A stretch of DNA of 64,000 bases from Ochrobactrum sp. RH2CCR150 (GCA_014138095.1 JACGXE010000003.1:248001-312000), one strand, 5' to 3'; shown: positions 47,682-56,701, counted from the first letter of the stretch. Numbers and translations: made by a program. Notes: a model not told the origin generated them from the letters alone.

Positions 47682-48959
47682 TTAATTCGGATTTGCCGCC
47701 AAAACAAGGCTCGTATTCTGTCCGCCGAAGCCGAATGAGTTCGAAAGCACTGCAGAAACCTCCGCCTGACGCTTCACATTCGGCACAACGTCCAGCGGAA
47801 TGGCCGGGTCCGGATTGTCGTAATTGATGGTTGGCGGCAGCGTTCCGGTCTGGATCGTAAGCAGCGAGAACACAGCTTCAATCGCACCGGCTGCGGTCAG
47901 CGTATGGCCGATCATCGACTTGTTGGACGAAACCGGGATGGATTCGATGCGATCGCCGAATACGGTCGAAAGCGCCAGATATTCCATCTTGTCGTTTTCC
48001 GGTGTCGAAGTGCCGTGTGCGTTGACATAGGAAATCTGGTCTTCGGTCAGGCCTGCATCGGCGAGTGCGGCGCGCACCGTGCCAATGGCAGGCGAAGCAT
48101 CAGGCTTCGAACGGGTGCGGTGGAAGTCGTCGGCCTTTTCGCCGCAACCGGCCAGAATGCCGAGAACCTTTGCACCGCGGGCAACAGCACTTTCAAGCGA
48201 TTCCATAACCAGTGCACCAGAACCTTCGGCCATAGCAAAGCCGTCGCGATCCTTGGAGAAAGGCTTCGACGCTTTTTCCGGCTTTTCATTCTGGGTGGAC
48301 AGTGCGGAAAGCAGCGAGAAGCGGATGAGTGCTTCCGCCGAGACGGAACCGTCGGTGCCTATCGCCAAAACATGGTCGCTTTCGCCACGACGGATGGCTT
48401 CGACGCCAAGCTGGATCGCAGTTGCGCCCGAAGCGCAGGCGGTGGAAAGCGTGATCGGCAGGCCGCGCGTTCCGAAGGCTTCCGAGAGACGCTCGGCGAT
48501 ATAACCGAACTGCGTCGTGTTGAAGAGCGCTTCATGGCGCATGCGACGGCAGGCTTCGAGCAGAAGCTGATAGCTGGCCGGGCCTTCGTTCTTCACGCTG
48601 GCATCGAGTGCAAAGCGGCTTTTCCAGTCGAGTTCGACCGGCGGGGCAGCCAGAAAGAGCGGTCCGCCGAAATTGGTCGTCGAAAGGCCGGACTGTGCAA
48701 GGGCTTCCTCACCGGCAAGACGTGCCAGCTTTTCCGACAGGGCGGAGGCTCCGGTTTCGCTTTCGGGCAGGAAATCCACAGTACCCGCAAAACGAGTGTT
48801 CAGATTTTCCAGCGGAAAACGGGTAATGCTGTGAATGCCCGAAACGCCGCCGGTCAGCGCGGCCCAGTTATCTTTTTTGCCCTGTCCGAGCGAGGAAACA
48901 ACGCCTGCGCCCGTGATGGCAACGATGGGGCGGCCCAGATGGTCTGTATATTTGGTCAT
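47682..48959 (-). CDS. fabF1XL: 3-oxoacyl-ACP synthase, FabF1XL type
   Basis: A 425-residue ketosynthase with an intact catalytic triad: cysteine in LSTACASGATA, first histidine in VNAHGTSTPEND and second in SMIGHTLTAAGA. It elongates acyl-ACP and, given its neighbours, probably extends the AcpXL-bound chain toward C28. Its start lies one base after the stop of the partner gene fabF2XL, so both are translated together. Confidence 0.92.
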   Translation of the reverse strand: MTKYTDHLGRPIVAITGAGVVSSLGQGKKDNWAALTGGVSGIHSITRFPLENLNTRFAGTVDFLPESETGASALSEKLARLAGEEALAQSGLSTTNFGGPLFLAAPPVELDWKSRFALDASVKNEGPASYQLLLEACRRMRHEALFNTTQFGYIAERLSEAFGTRGLPITLSTACASGATAIQLGVEAIRRGESDHVLAIGTDGSVSAEALIRFSLLSALSTQNEKPEKASKPFSKDRDGFAMAEGSGALVMESLESAVARGAKVLGILAGCGEKADDFHRTRSKPDASPAIGTVRAALADAGLTEDQISYVNAHGTSTPENDKMEYLALSTVFGDRIESIPVSSNKSMIGHTLTAAGAIEAVFSLLTIQTGTLPPTINYDNPDPAIPLDVVPNVKRQAEVSAVLSNSFGFGGQNTSLVLAANPN

Positions 48960-48960
48960 C

Positions 48961-50142
48961 TTATGCTCTCACCAGCTTTGCGGCACCTTCGGCGCGCGTT
49001 GCTCCGACAGTGGTGACGACGGCTTCGCTGATTTTGCCATCAGCTGCCTTTTCCGATGCGTTCAATGGCGCAAAAGCCTCGCCCTTCCAGACGGAAATGG
49101 CGGCCAGAGCCAGCGCCAGCGGGAACTGTGCTTCGCGCAAATGTCCGGTCAGGCCGGATATGCCGCGATAGGCGGCAGAAAAGCCGTCCAATACGGATTT
49201 TTCGGCTTTAGTCGCTTCATGAGCGCCGGATGCGCCGGAAACCACATAGGCCGGGTCCTTGCCGTCATTGGCCGCAAGAACAAGATCACGAACGGTCTTG
49301 GCAAGATCGTCGCTTTCGCGGCGGATCTGCGTGGCTGCGATTCCCGCAACTTCCGCATAGGCGCGTGCGCCGCGCTTTGCGGCATGTTCGGCGTTTTCGA
49401 GAACGAGGAACACACCGCCGGAGCCGGAGATCATGCCACCGCCAGCCGAACCGTCACGCTCCCAGAGCGGAGCCCAGCCGTCATGCTTGAGCAGTCCGCC
49501 CAGCTCGTGACCGAGAATCATGTCGAAATGTTCGGCATTGTAGGAGCCGCCCACCAGAGCATGCGTGCTTTGTCCGGTGCGGATGCGGGCTGCCGCTGTT
49601 TCGATGGCCGAAATGCCTGAGCCTTCTTCACCCATGAAGGTGCGCGAAGAACCAGTAACTTTGTGTACGATGGAAATATTGCCAGCGAGCAGGTTGGAAA
49701 GTTGGGCCAGAAACAGGGTCGGACGCAGTTCAGTCGAGAGCTTCTCGTTCAGCATCACACCGCGATTATTGCTGGTGCGGCCTTCTTCGAGAATCTGCAT
49801 GTCGACGGTAATGTCGCGTTCACCACCACCTGCGCCCACAACCATATCCATGGTCGCACACAGCGCTTCATCGTCCTTCATGCCTGCATCCTGCAGTGCG
49901 AGACCCGCGGCATAGGTGCCGAGCCGCTGCCAGGTTTCCATCTGGCGCTGGTCGCCGCGCTTTGGAATCTGCAGGCTCCAATCGACTTCGCCGAGTGGAT
50001 GAACGGTGTAAGGAGCAAAGGCTTCTTTTTCGAGGCGTGGTTCGCTACCCGCTGTCGAAAACGCTTTCCAATGCACTTCGGCACCTTCGCCGAGTGATGA
50101 AATAATGCCAATGCCGGTGATGACGACTTTATTGTTCTGCAT
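48961..50142 (-). CDS. fabF2XL: Ketosynthase-like protein FabF2XL, lacking catalytic Cys and His
   Basis: A 393-residue homologue of beta-ketoacyl-ACP synthases with conserved fold segments (VVITGIGIISSLGEG; GGVFLVLENAEHAAKRGA). However, the active-site cysteine region reads SSRTFMGEEGSGIS, without cysteine, and the first histidine region reads VVSGASGAHEAT, in place of NAHGTST. Only the second histidine (GLTGHLREA) remains. It may therefore be a non-catalytic partner like the chain-length factor of type II polyketide synthases, pairing with FabF1XL. It lies between acpXL and fabF1XL. ATG 50142 has no strong ribosome site. Confidence 0.85.
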   Translation of the reverse strand: MQNNKVVITGIGIISSLGEGAEVHWKAFSTAGSEPRLEKEAFAPYTVHPLGEVDWSLQIPKRGDQRQMETWQRLGTYAAGLALQDAGMKDDEALCATMDMVVGAGGGERDITVDMQILEEGRTSNNRGVMLNEKLSTELRPTLFLAQLSNLLAGNISIVHKVTGSSRTFMGEEGSGISAIETAAARIRTGQSTHALVGGSYNAEHFDMILGHELGGLLKHDGWAPLWERDGSAGGGMISGSGGVFLVLENAEHAAKRGARAYAEVAGIAATQIRRESDDLAKTVRDLVLAANDGKDPAYVVSGASGAHEATKAEKSVLDGFSAAYRGISGLTGHLREAQFPLALALAAISVWKGEAFAPLNASEKAADGKISEAVVTTVGATRAEGAAKLVRA

Positions 50143-50260
50143 GGGTCCGGTTCTGCCGTGATGAGGCCAAGGTCTATCCGAGAACTATCTTGCGCTCCAG
50201 AAACGGAATCAGGGCGAACATTGCTGTCCACCCTTCAATACCGTCAATTTTTCAGCGAGC

Positions 50261-50542
50261 TCAGGCCTTCTTGGCCGCAACCAGCTCGTCGATCTTGGCG
50301 CAGAGATTCTTCAGGACGAAGTATTCTTCGGTCGGAACCTTGCCTTCGTTTACTTCCTGCGTCCACTGCTCAAGCGGAATCTTGATGCCGAAAGCCTTGT
50401 CGATAGCGAAGACGATGTCGAGGAAGTCGAGGCTGTCGATGCCCAGATCGTCGATTGTGTGGCTTTCCGGCGTGATGGTGTCACGATCGATTTCACTGGT
50501 TTCGGCGATGATGTCGGCGACTTTGTCAAAAGTAGAGGACAA
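50261..50542 (-). CDS. acpXL: Very-long-chain acyl carrier protein AcpXL
   Basis: AcpXL (93 aa) carries the growing C28-type acyl chain for lipid A. The phosphopantetheine serine is in [16 protein letters not shown], and the following helix [15 protein letters not shown] is typical of AcpXL rather than AcpP. The start is TTG 50542 with AAAGGA upstream; the next ATG is beyond the first helix. Unlike the rhizobial reference cluster, no fabZ-like gene follows in the 118 bases before fabF2XL. Confidence 0.93.
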   Translation of the reverse strand: MSSTFDKVADIIAETSEIDRDTITPESHTIDDLGIDSLDFLDIVFAIDKAFGIKIPLEQWTQEVNEGKVPTEEYFVLKNLCAKIDELVAAKKA

Positions 50543-50813
50543 GTTTCGATTCCTTTATTCCTGATGATGCCGCGAATTATAGGCATCTGATTTTCTCGTC
50601 GCATTTCGCGGCCAGCAAAAGTGTTGGGCACATGTGCTGGAAATGCTCTGTATGCGCGTGTCTAGCGTTTTTCCGGTCACGAGGAAAGTCATATTACTTT
50701 CAAGATCACCGGGAGTTCGATGCGCATATAAGATGCCAGACGAGCGAAGCGCAACATAAAGGCAATCTCAATTTTTTGAAATCGCTTCATGCGGCGCTGT
50801 TGTGACCTCTTTT

Positions 50814-51593
50814 TCAGCGCTTGACGAAATAGATGACACCGATGAGCGATAGCGCGATCATCGCACAGGCCAGCCCCGTTTCCAGCGGGCCATCCTGCAC
50901 AATAATGGCAACCAATCCGGATACGATACTCGCCAATGTGCCAAGCACTCCAGGCTGTTGCAATGCATTCACGACGGGGTTGCCAGGCTGAGCTGCTTCG
51001 GGTCCGGTGTTGCAGGCCGGTTCGTAGGAGTGCGGGAACGAAATTCCAGCGGAATGAGCCGCGTCAATATCGCTGACAGGCCTCTCGGCAAGCGCCAGCG
51101 CACGAGAACGCACGCGTTCCACACGAGCCTGCCAGCCTTTACCGAAGCTTGCGGCGGCGGCCAGTCCCCGGAGCCATGCGGACCGCTCATCGCATAGGCG
51201 ATCGATAATATCTTGCGGTGGGCGGGCTGACAGCGCCGCGAAGGTTGCGGGCCCGAGAAATCCGTCCTGTAGAATACCAAGTATTTGCTGCAACATCTTT
51301 ATCGCATGACTTGGACCTGAATTGACCGCGAAGTCCAACATTGCATAGTCAACGCCGGAGGGAAGACTGTCACCGTCTATCTTGTCCCAATACTGCTTTC
51401 GGTAAATTTCCGTTGCAGTATCTTTCGCAAGATTTTTCACATCCTGTGCAGTTTCGGAATGACCTGCCCATGCTGCTAGATTACCGATAGTAATACCCAT
51501 ATTGGTTGCGCCGCCAGGATCGGCGGGATTATCGACATATCCGCCTTCTTCCTGAAATATATAGGGCATAACTGCCGCAAAATTGGATCGCAT
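50814..51593 (-). CDS. GH108 muramidase with C-terminal membrane segments
   Basis: A 259-residue protein. The N-terminal 170 residues are a glycoside hydrolase 108 lysozyme-like domain: the catalytic glutamate is in FQEEGGYVDNPADPGGATN, followed by MGIT and AMLDFAVNSGP, and a peptidoglycan-binding helical part (LGILQDGFLGPATFAAL). A linker leads to two hydrophobic helices at the end (about 205-255), ending VIYFVKR. It lacks an N-terminal signal, so export would need a holin-like or other route. Phage endolysins and cell-wall openers for secretion systems belong to this family. The flanks are AT-rich, and no phage genes are adjacent. Confidence 0.83.
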   Translation of the reverse strand: MRSNFAAVMPYIFQEEGGYVDNPADPGGATNMGITIGNLAAWAGHSETAQDVKNLAKDTATEIYRKQYWDKIDGDSLPSGVDYAMLDFAVNSGPSHAIKMLQQILGILQDGFLGPATFAALSARPPQDIIDRLCDERSAWLRGLAAAASFGKGWQARVERVRSRALALAERPVSDIDAAHSAGISFPHSYEPACNTGPEAAQPGNPVVNALQQPGVLGTLASIVSGLVAIIVQDGPLETGLACAMIALSLIGVIYFVKR

Positions 51594-51785
51594 ATCTATA
51601 CCTTTTTCAATTTATATTTGAAAAATATATTAAATACGGTGTCAGTAATACTGAATGCTCTAACATATAGACATGTAAAAAATATCGGAGGAATCGATTG
51701 TGATCAAGCGGCAACCCTCTTGCTTAAGAGCTTGCAATGCGGCTTGATGCGGTTTCCTTAAATCATACTTTTACAGGCGGCAGAC

Positions 51786-52802
51786 GTGACATCGGAAGTT
51801 TTCGGACATGCGCCAGACGGGCAGGCGGTTCATCGGCTGACCATCTCCAACGGGCCTCTGACGGCCAAGATCATCACCTGGGGCGCGGCAATTCAGGATC
51901 TGCGCATGGCGGGTCATGATGCGCCGCTGGTGATCGGCTATCAGAATTTTGATGATTATCCTGCCCATTCGCCGCATCTGGGTGCAATTGCAGGCCGCTC
52001 GGCCAATCGCATTCGCGACGCGCATTTTGTGTTGGATGGCAAGACCTATGAGATCGAGGCGAACTATCTGGGCCGCCATAATCTTCATGGCGGCAGCAAG
52101 GGGCTTGGCAATCGCGTCTGGAAAGTCACCGGCAGCGGGGCGGATTATGTCACGCTCAGCACGGTGGCCGAAGATGGCGAAATGGGCTTTCCGGGCAATC
52201 TGAAAGTCAGCTGCACCTATATGCTCAATGGCAACGGCGCGTTGATCGTGCGGTTGGAAGCTGTGACTGATAAGCCAACGGTCTGCAATCTGCTGCATCA
52301 CAGCTATTTCAATCTCGACGATGGCGGTGAGGGCGATATTCTGGACCATCAGCTCAAGATTCTAGCCGACGCCTATATGCCGGTTGATGAGGCGCTGATT
52401 GCAGATGGGCGCGTTCTGCCGGTCAAGGACACGGTGTTCGACTTCCGCGATTATCGCCCGATCCGCCATGTCGAAAACGGCAAGCAGGTCGAATATGACA
52501 GCAATTTCTGCCTGTCGGCTGCGCGTGTGCCGTTGCGTCTTTGCGCTTCCGTCAAGGGCGCGAAGTCGGGTGTTCGCATGGATGTGCTGACAACAGAGCC
52601 GGGCGTTCAGTTCTATGCGGGCAATACGATGGCCAATGATTGTATCGGCTTGACCGGCAAGCCCTATGGCAAACATGCGGGCTTCTGTCTGGAACCGCAA
52701 ATCTGGCCGGGCTCGCTTGAATATCCTTATTTCCCGCAGGCCATTCTGCGCCCGGGCGAAATCTACGCCCAGGAAAGCCGTTTCGCCTTTACGCGGGACT
52801 AG
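51786..52802 (+). CDS. galM: Aldose 1-epimerase (galactose mutarotase)
   Basis: A 338-residue mutarotase that interconverts alpha and beta anomers of hexoses. Motifs include GAIAGRSANRI, the catalytic histidine region NLHGGSKGLGNRVW, the second histidine in LLHHSYFNLD and the C-terminal glutamate in FCLEPQIWPG. The start is GTG 51786, with only a weak AGGCGG before it, and no nearby ATG in frame. The stop lies eight bases from the convergent sugar-kinase gene. Confidence 0.92.
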   Translation: MTSEVFGHAPDGQAVHRLTISNGPLTAKIITWGAAIQDLRMAGHDAPLVIGYQNFDDYPAHSPHLGAIAGRSANRIRDAHFVLDGKTYEIEANYLGRHNLHGGSKGLGNRVWKVTGSGADYVTLSTVAEDGEMGFPGNLKVSCTYMLNGNGALIVRLEAVTDKPTVCNLLHHSYFNLDDGGEGDILDHQLKILADAYMPVDEALIADGRVLPVKDTVFDFRDYRPIRHVENGKQVEYDSNFCLSAARVPLRLCASVKGAKSGVRMDVLTTEPGVQFYAGNTMANDCIGLTGKPYGKHAGFCLEPQIWPGSLEYPYFPQAILRPGEIYAQESRFAFTRD

Positions 52803-52809
52803 AGCGGCA

Positions 52810-53727
52810 TCACCCGGTATAAGCGGCGCGCGCCGTCTCCATGGGCGTGAGCGCGCCGCGTGTTTCGACCACACGGGCTGCAACGGCATGGGCCTTGTGC
52901 GCGGCTTCGACCGGCGAAAGTCCATCCATGCGCGCAACAAGATAAGCGCCGTTGAAGCTGTCACCGGCACCTGTGGTATCCACCGCATTAGCGAAAACGG
53001 AGGGAACCAGCGTCTGTTCGCCGTTGGCCGCGACCAGGGCCGGTTCCGTGCCGTCCTTGACGACAACTTCCTTCACGCCAAGGCCGATAAGGCGTCCAGC
53101 ACAGGCCTCGGCATTGGTGTCGCCGAAAAGCGCCTGTTCATCCGGGAAAGTCGGCAGGGCGATATCGGCAAGGCGCATTGCTTCGCTGATGATGTCCTGC
53201 GCCGCCTTGCGGTCCGGCCAGAGCTGGTAACGGAAATTGGGATCGAACGCGATCCGCGATCCTGCAGCGCGGCATTGCCGCAGCACGTCGAAGAATGTTT
53301 CGCGATGTTCCGGCAGGACGATTGCGATGGAAATCCCTGAAAAATAGATGATGTCGCGCCCGGAAAGGCTCTGTTCAAGCGCAGCCCGGTCGCTGGCAAG
53401 GCGGCGCGCAGCGGCATCGCTGCGCCAATAGGTGAAGGAGCGTTCCGCACCGTTCAGCGTGATAGCGTAAAGGCCAGGATGCACTCCGGGGATCACAGGG
53501 CTATGCGCAATGCCTATGCCATTGGATGAGAAGAAAACGCGCTGTTTCTGCGAGAAATTGTCTTCGCCGAAAGCGCTCACATAATCGACCGGAAACGATC
53601 TGTCGGTCAGCGCACGAACATACCAGGCGGTGTTCAGCGTATCGCCGGCAAAACCCATGCGCCACTGGTCGCCTTCGCCGCCCGAAAGCTCAATCATGCA
53701 CTCGCCGATAGACGCGAAACCGCTCAT
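52810..53727 (-). CDS. kdgK: PfkB-family sugar kinase, likely 2-keto-3-deoxygluconate kinase
   Basis: A 305-residue ribokinase-like kinase. The N-terminal ASIGECMIELSG and GDTLNTAWYVRAL segments match KdgK, and the C-terminal signature DTTGAGDSFNGAY has the catalytic aspartate and anion hole. Alternative substrates such as fructose or 5-keto-sugars cannot be excluded. ATG 53727 follows TTGAGGAG. It is convergent with galM, suggesting a small sugar-use locus. Confidence 0.87.
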   Translation of the reverse strand: MSGFASIGECMIELSGGEGDQWRMGFAGDTLNTAWYVRALTDRSFPVDYVSAFGEDNFSQKQRVFFSSNGIGIAHSPVIPGVHPGLYAITLNGAERSFTYWRSDAAARRLASDRAALEQSLSGRDIIYFSGISIAIVLPEHRETFFDVLRQCRAAGSRIAFDPNFRYQLWPDRKAAQDIISEAMRLADIALPTFPDEQALFGDTNAEACAGRLIGLGVKEVVVKDGTEPALVAANGEQTLVPSVFANAVDTTGAGDSFNGAYLVARMDGLSPVEAAHKAHAVAARVVETRGALTPMETARAAYTG

Positions 53728-53900
53728 CTTTTTCTCCTCAAATCGATTACAGACGCCTATACCAATTTTCTGTGATGTAAAATCGCTTTGTCAGTTGTCT
53801 TCCATCATTGTCATACAGGCTTTATCGACTTGCCACATTCGTTGTGTAACGATCCCGCGCCACGCCGCGGCGAGACACGGTTCCAGACCAAGGATTTGAA

Positions 53901-54629
53901 ATGCGTTATGCGATCTACTTCACGCCGCCTTCCAGCGATGCGCTTCTGAAGGTTGCGGCCAACTGGCTGGGACGTAATGCCTTTAGCGGCGAGCCAGTCA
54001 AGCTGCCAGCGATTCGCTCGCTTGGCACGGAAGAGATTGCATCGCTGACCGAAGAGCCGCGTCGCTACGGGTTCCACGCCACGATGAAAGCGCCGTTTCG
54101 GCTGAATGACAATCAGACTGAAAGCGAACTCCTGTCGGCATTGATGCATTTCGCATCATCGGTTGAACCCGTCGTCATTCCACGTCTGAAGCTTCGCGCT
54201 ATTGGGCCGTTCTTTGCGCTGGTGCCGCATGAACCGGTCACGGCCTTGAACCAGCTCGCCAATGATGTGGTCGTCGCGCTGGATCGTTTCCGCGCGCCGC
54301 TCAATGAAGCTGAAATTGCCAAACGACGCCCTGAGCGTCTGAGCGATGCGCAGCGCCACAATCTGGAACGCTGGGGTTATCCTTACGTTTTTGAAGAGTT
54401 CCGTTTCCACATGACCCTGACTGGTCCGGTCGCGGAAGGTGACCGCGCGCGGATCGAGCGCAGGCTGGAAGAATTCTTTGCGCCATTGCTGAACGACCCG
54501 GTCGAGGTTGCGAATCTCGCTCTGTTTGTGGAACCTGAAAAGGGCGCGCCCTTCGAGATTCATTCGCTGCATCCGCTGACGGGTGGAGTCACGAAGACGC
54601 GGAACCAGCGGGCAGTGGGGAGGCCTTGA
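53901..54629 (+). CDS. DUF1045 2H-phosphoesterase-like protein (phosphonate-linked)
   Basis: A 242-residue protein of the DUF1045 family. The two HxT motifs of the 2H phosphoesterase fold are GFHATMKAPF and FHMTLTGP, about 110 residues apart. DUF1045 genes often lie in phosphonate (phn) operons and may process cyclic ribose phosphates made by C-P lyase. The gene ends three bases before phnM, which supports this. The rest of the C-P lyase genes are not here. Confidence 0.87.
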   Translation: MRYAIYFTPPSSDALLKVAANWLGRNAFSGEPVKLPAIRSLGTEEIASLTEEPRRYGFHATMKAPFRLNDNQTESELLSALMHFASSVEPVVIPRLKLRAIGPFFALVPHEPVTALNQLANDVVVALDRFRAPLNEAEIAKRRPERLSDAQRHNLERWGYPYVFEEFRFHMTLTGPVAEGDRARIERRLEEFFAPLLNDPVEVANLALFVEPEKGAPFEIHSLHPLTGGVTKTRNQRAVGRP

Positions 54630-54632
54630 GCG

Positions 54633-55784
54633 ATGACCAGTGAAACTATCCTGCGTAACGCGCGTATCGTTCGCGCAGACGATGTCATCGAAGGTTCGAT
54701 CAAGCTCGTTAACGGACAGATTACCGATATTGCCAGCGGGCCGTCATCGGTTGGCGAAGACATGGAAGGCGACTTCCTGACGCCAGGTCTGATCGAACTG
54801 CACACCGACCACCTGGAAGGGCATTATGCCCCGCGCCCCAAAGTGCGCTGGAACCCGATTGCCGCCGTACAGGCGCATGATGCGCAGATTGCCGCTTCTG
54901 GTATCACCACCGTCTTCGATGCTTTGCGCATCGGTTTGGATGATGATGCGCAAACCGGCATCGATGATATGCTGAAGCTTTCCACGGCCATTGCAGAAGG
55001 CCGTGCGGCGGGGCGGCTGCGCGCTGACCATTTCCTGCATATGCGTTGCGAAGTGTCTGCGCCCGATTGTCTTCCGGCCTTTGAACGTTTCGGCAGCCAC
55101 CCGCTGGTCAGGCTGGTTTCCTTGATGGACCATGCGCCGGGACAGCGACAATTCACCAATCTGGATGCCTACAAGGCCTACTTCCTGGGCAAGAACAAGC
55201 TGTCGGAAGAAGAGTTCCGGATTTATTGCGAGCGCCGCATAGGCCAGTCGCAGATCTATTCCGCCAAGACGCGCAAGGCGATTGCCGATCTGTGCCACGA
55301 ACGCGGCGTGATCCTCGCAAGCCATGACGATGCAACGCTCGATCACGTTGCAGAAGCACGAGAACAGGGCATTCGCGTGGCCGAGTTCCCGACCACGCAC
55401 ACGGCGGCCAAAGCCTCGAAGGAATCCGGCATGTCGGTGCTGATGGGCGCGCCGAATGTGGTGCGCGGTGGCTCACATTCGGGCAATGTTTCGGCGCGAG
55501 AGCTGGTCGAGGCTGGGCATCTCGACATTATCTCATCGGATTATATCCCGGCGAGCATGATGCAGTCGGCATTTTTTCTGGCCGATGTGCTGGCCCATGC
55601 TCCAAATGCGGTTTCATTGCCACAGGCTATTCGTCTGGTTTCGAAGAACCCTGCGCAGGCTGTGGGCTTTGATGATCGTGGCGAAATAGCCGAAGGCAAG
55701 CGCGCCGATCTGGTGCGTGTTCAGGTGGCCGAACATGTGCCGATCATCAAGACAGTTTGGCGCGAGGGGCGGCGGGTCATCTGA
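54633..55784 (+). CDS. phnM: Alpha-D-ribose 1-methylphosphonate 5-triphosphate diphosphatase
   Basis: PhnM (383 aa) removes pyrophosphate from the ribose phosphonate triphosphate intermediate of C-P lyase. It is an amidohydrolase: the metal HxD is in IELHTDHLEGH, further ligands are in LASHDDAT and EFPTTHTAAKASK, and the final aspartate in ISSDYIPASMM. It lies three bases after the DUF1045 gene. The absence of phnGHIJKL nearby means the pathway would need those genes elsewhere. Confidence 0.92.
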   Translation: MTSETILRNARIVRADDVIEGSIKLVNGQITDIASGPSSVGEDMEGDFLTPGLIELHTDHLEGHYAPRPKVRWNPIAAVQAHDAQIAASGITTVFDALRIGLDDDAQTGIDDMLKLSTAIAEGRAAGRLRADHFLHMRCEVSAPDCLPAFERFGSHPLVRLVSLMDHAPGQRQFTNLDAYKAYFLGKNKLSEEEFRIYCERRIGQSQIYSAKTRKAIADLCHERGVILASHDDATLDHVAEAREQGIRVAEFPTTHTAAKASKESGMSVLMGAPNVVRGGSHSGNVSARELVEAGHLDIISSDYIPASMMQSAFFLADVLAHAPNAVSLPQAIRLVSKNPAQAVGFDDRGEIAEGKRADLVRVQVAEHVPIIKTVWREGRRVI

Positions 55785-55822
55785 TTCCGCCGCACACAGC
55801 CGTCGTTTGACGAAAAATTTGG

Positions 55823-56503
55823 TTATCCGACCGAAACGGTCTCACCGACGGCAAGGCTAAGCTTGCCGTCGTCGGCCACGCTCAGCGCCAGCTCGCGATA
55901 GCTGTCGATGCTTCGATGCGAGGTTTCCGGGGAATGTGGGTGCGTTGCCGTAACGACAACCACACAAGCGCCAGCCGATTCGCCTGCAACGATGCCAGCC
56001 GGCGCGTCTTCGAACACCAGACAACGGTGTGGATCAAAGCCGAGCTTCTTCGCGCCAAGCTGGAAGCATTCCGGGCTCGGCTTGCCGCGTTCAACATCTT
56101 CCGCCGAAACGATGGTCTTCGGCAGCGGCAATCCTGCTGCCTTGATGCGGCGACGGGCCAGTTCGAGCGGAGCAGACGTCACAATCGCCCAGCGGTCTTC
56201 AGGCAGCGTGTTCAGGAAATCGCAGACACCGTCGATTGGGACGATGCCATCCAGATCGGCCATTTCTGCTTCCAGCAGGATTGCAGCCTCCTGATCAGGA
56301 TCGAGGCCGATATCGAGCCGACGAACCGTGTCGACCGCGCGCACACCGTGAATGGTCGGTAAAAATGTGACCGGATCGATCCCGTGACGTTTGGCCCACT
56401 CTCCCCAGACGCGCTCGGTTGCCGCAATGGAGCTGAGGATCGTGCCGTCCATGTCGAAGAGGAAGGCATCGAAGGTTTTGCCGAAAGGGGAAAGGGAGGT
56501 CAC
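55823..56503 (-). CDS. HAD-family phosphatase
   Basis: A 226-residue HAD hydrolase of the beta-phosphoglucomutase-like subfamily. Motif I is FDAFLFDMDGTILSS, motif II is VTSAP, motif III lies at GKPSPECFQLG and motif IV is VFEDAPAGIVAG. It resembles sugar-phosphate or glycerol-phosphate phosphatases. The start is GTG 56503 with AAGGA upstream. A GST, kinase or phn role cannot be told; it faces phnM convergently. Confidence 0.88.
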   Translation of the reverse strand: MTSLSPFGKTFDAFLFDMDGTILSSIAATERVWGEWAKRHGIDPVTFLPTIHGVRAVDTVRRLDIGLDPDQEAAILLEAEMADLDGIVPIDGVCDFLNTLPEDRWAIVTSAPLELARRRIKAAGLPLPKTIVSAEDVERGKPSPECFQLGAKKLGFDPHRCLVFEDAPAGIVAGESAGACVVVVTATHPHSPETSHRSIDSYRELALSVADDGKLSLAVGETVSVG

Positions 56504-56613
56504 GCCGGATTTCCTTGAATGAATGAGAAAAGAATCGGAGGGAATGCTTCAGGGGCGATCATAATGCGCAAATGCGTCCAAAGTCACAGCCTCTCGACAT
56601 ATAACGGCGCTGG

Positions 56614-56701
56614 TTGGCGCTGAGCACGATAAAGTCCTATATAGGAGCATCGAGAAACCCAAGCCGCAAAACTTGAACATTTTGCGCAAGTGTGGCTTTT
56701 T
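56614..56701 (+). promoter_or_regulatory. Promoter and attenuator-like hairpin upstream of dusA
   Basis: TTGGCG (56614-56619), an 18-base spacer and TATATA (56638-56643) form a promoter-like pair. Twenty bases downstream a long imperfect hairpin (AAGCCGCAAAACTTG with CAAGTGTGGCTT, 56661-56698) ends in TTTTT. It could produce a roughly 55-nt RNA or attenuate dusA, whose start codon is 86 bases beyond. No leader peptide is clear. Confidence 0.45.

Noticed and set aside
50143..50260. Remnant of fabZXL between acpXL and fabF2XL
   Set aside because: All three minus-strand frames were read; none resembles FabZ, so I call the gene absent rather than decayed.
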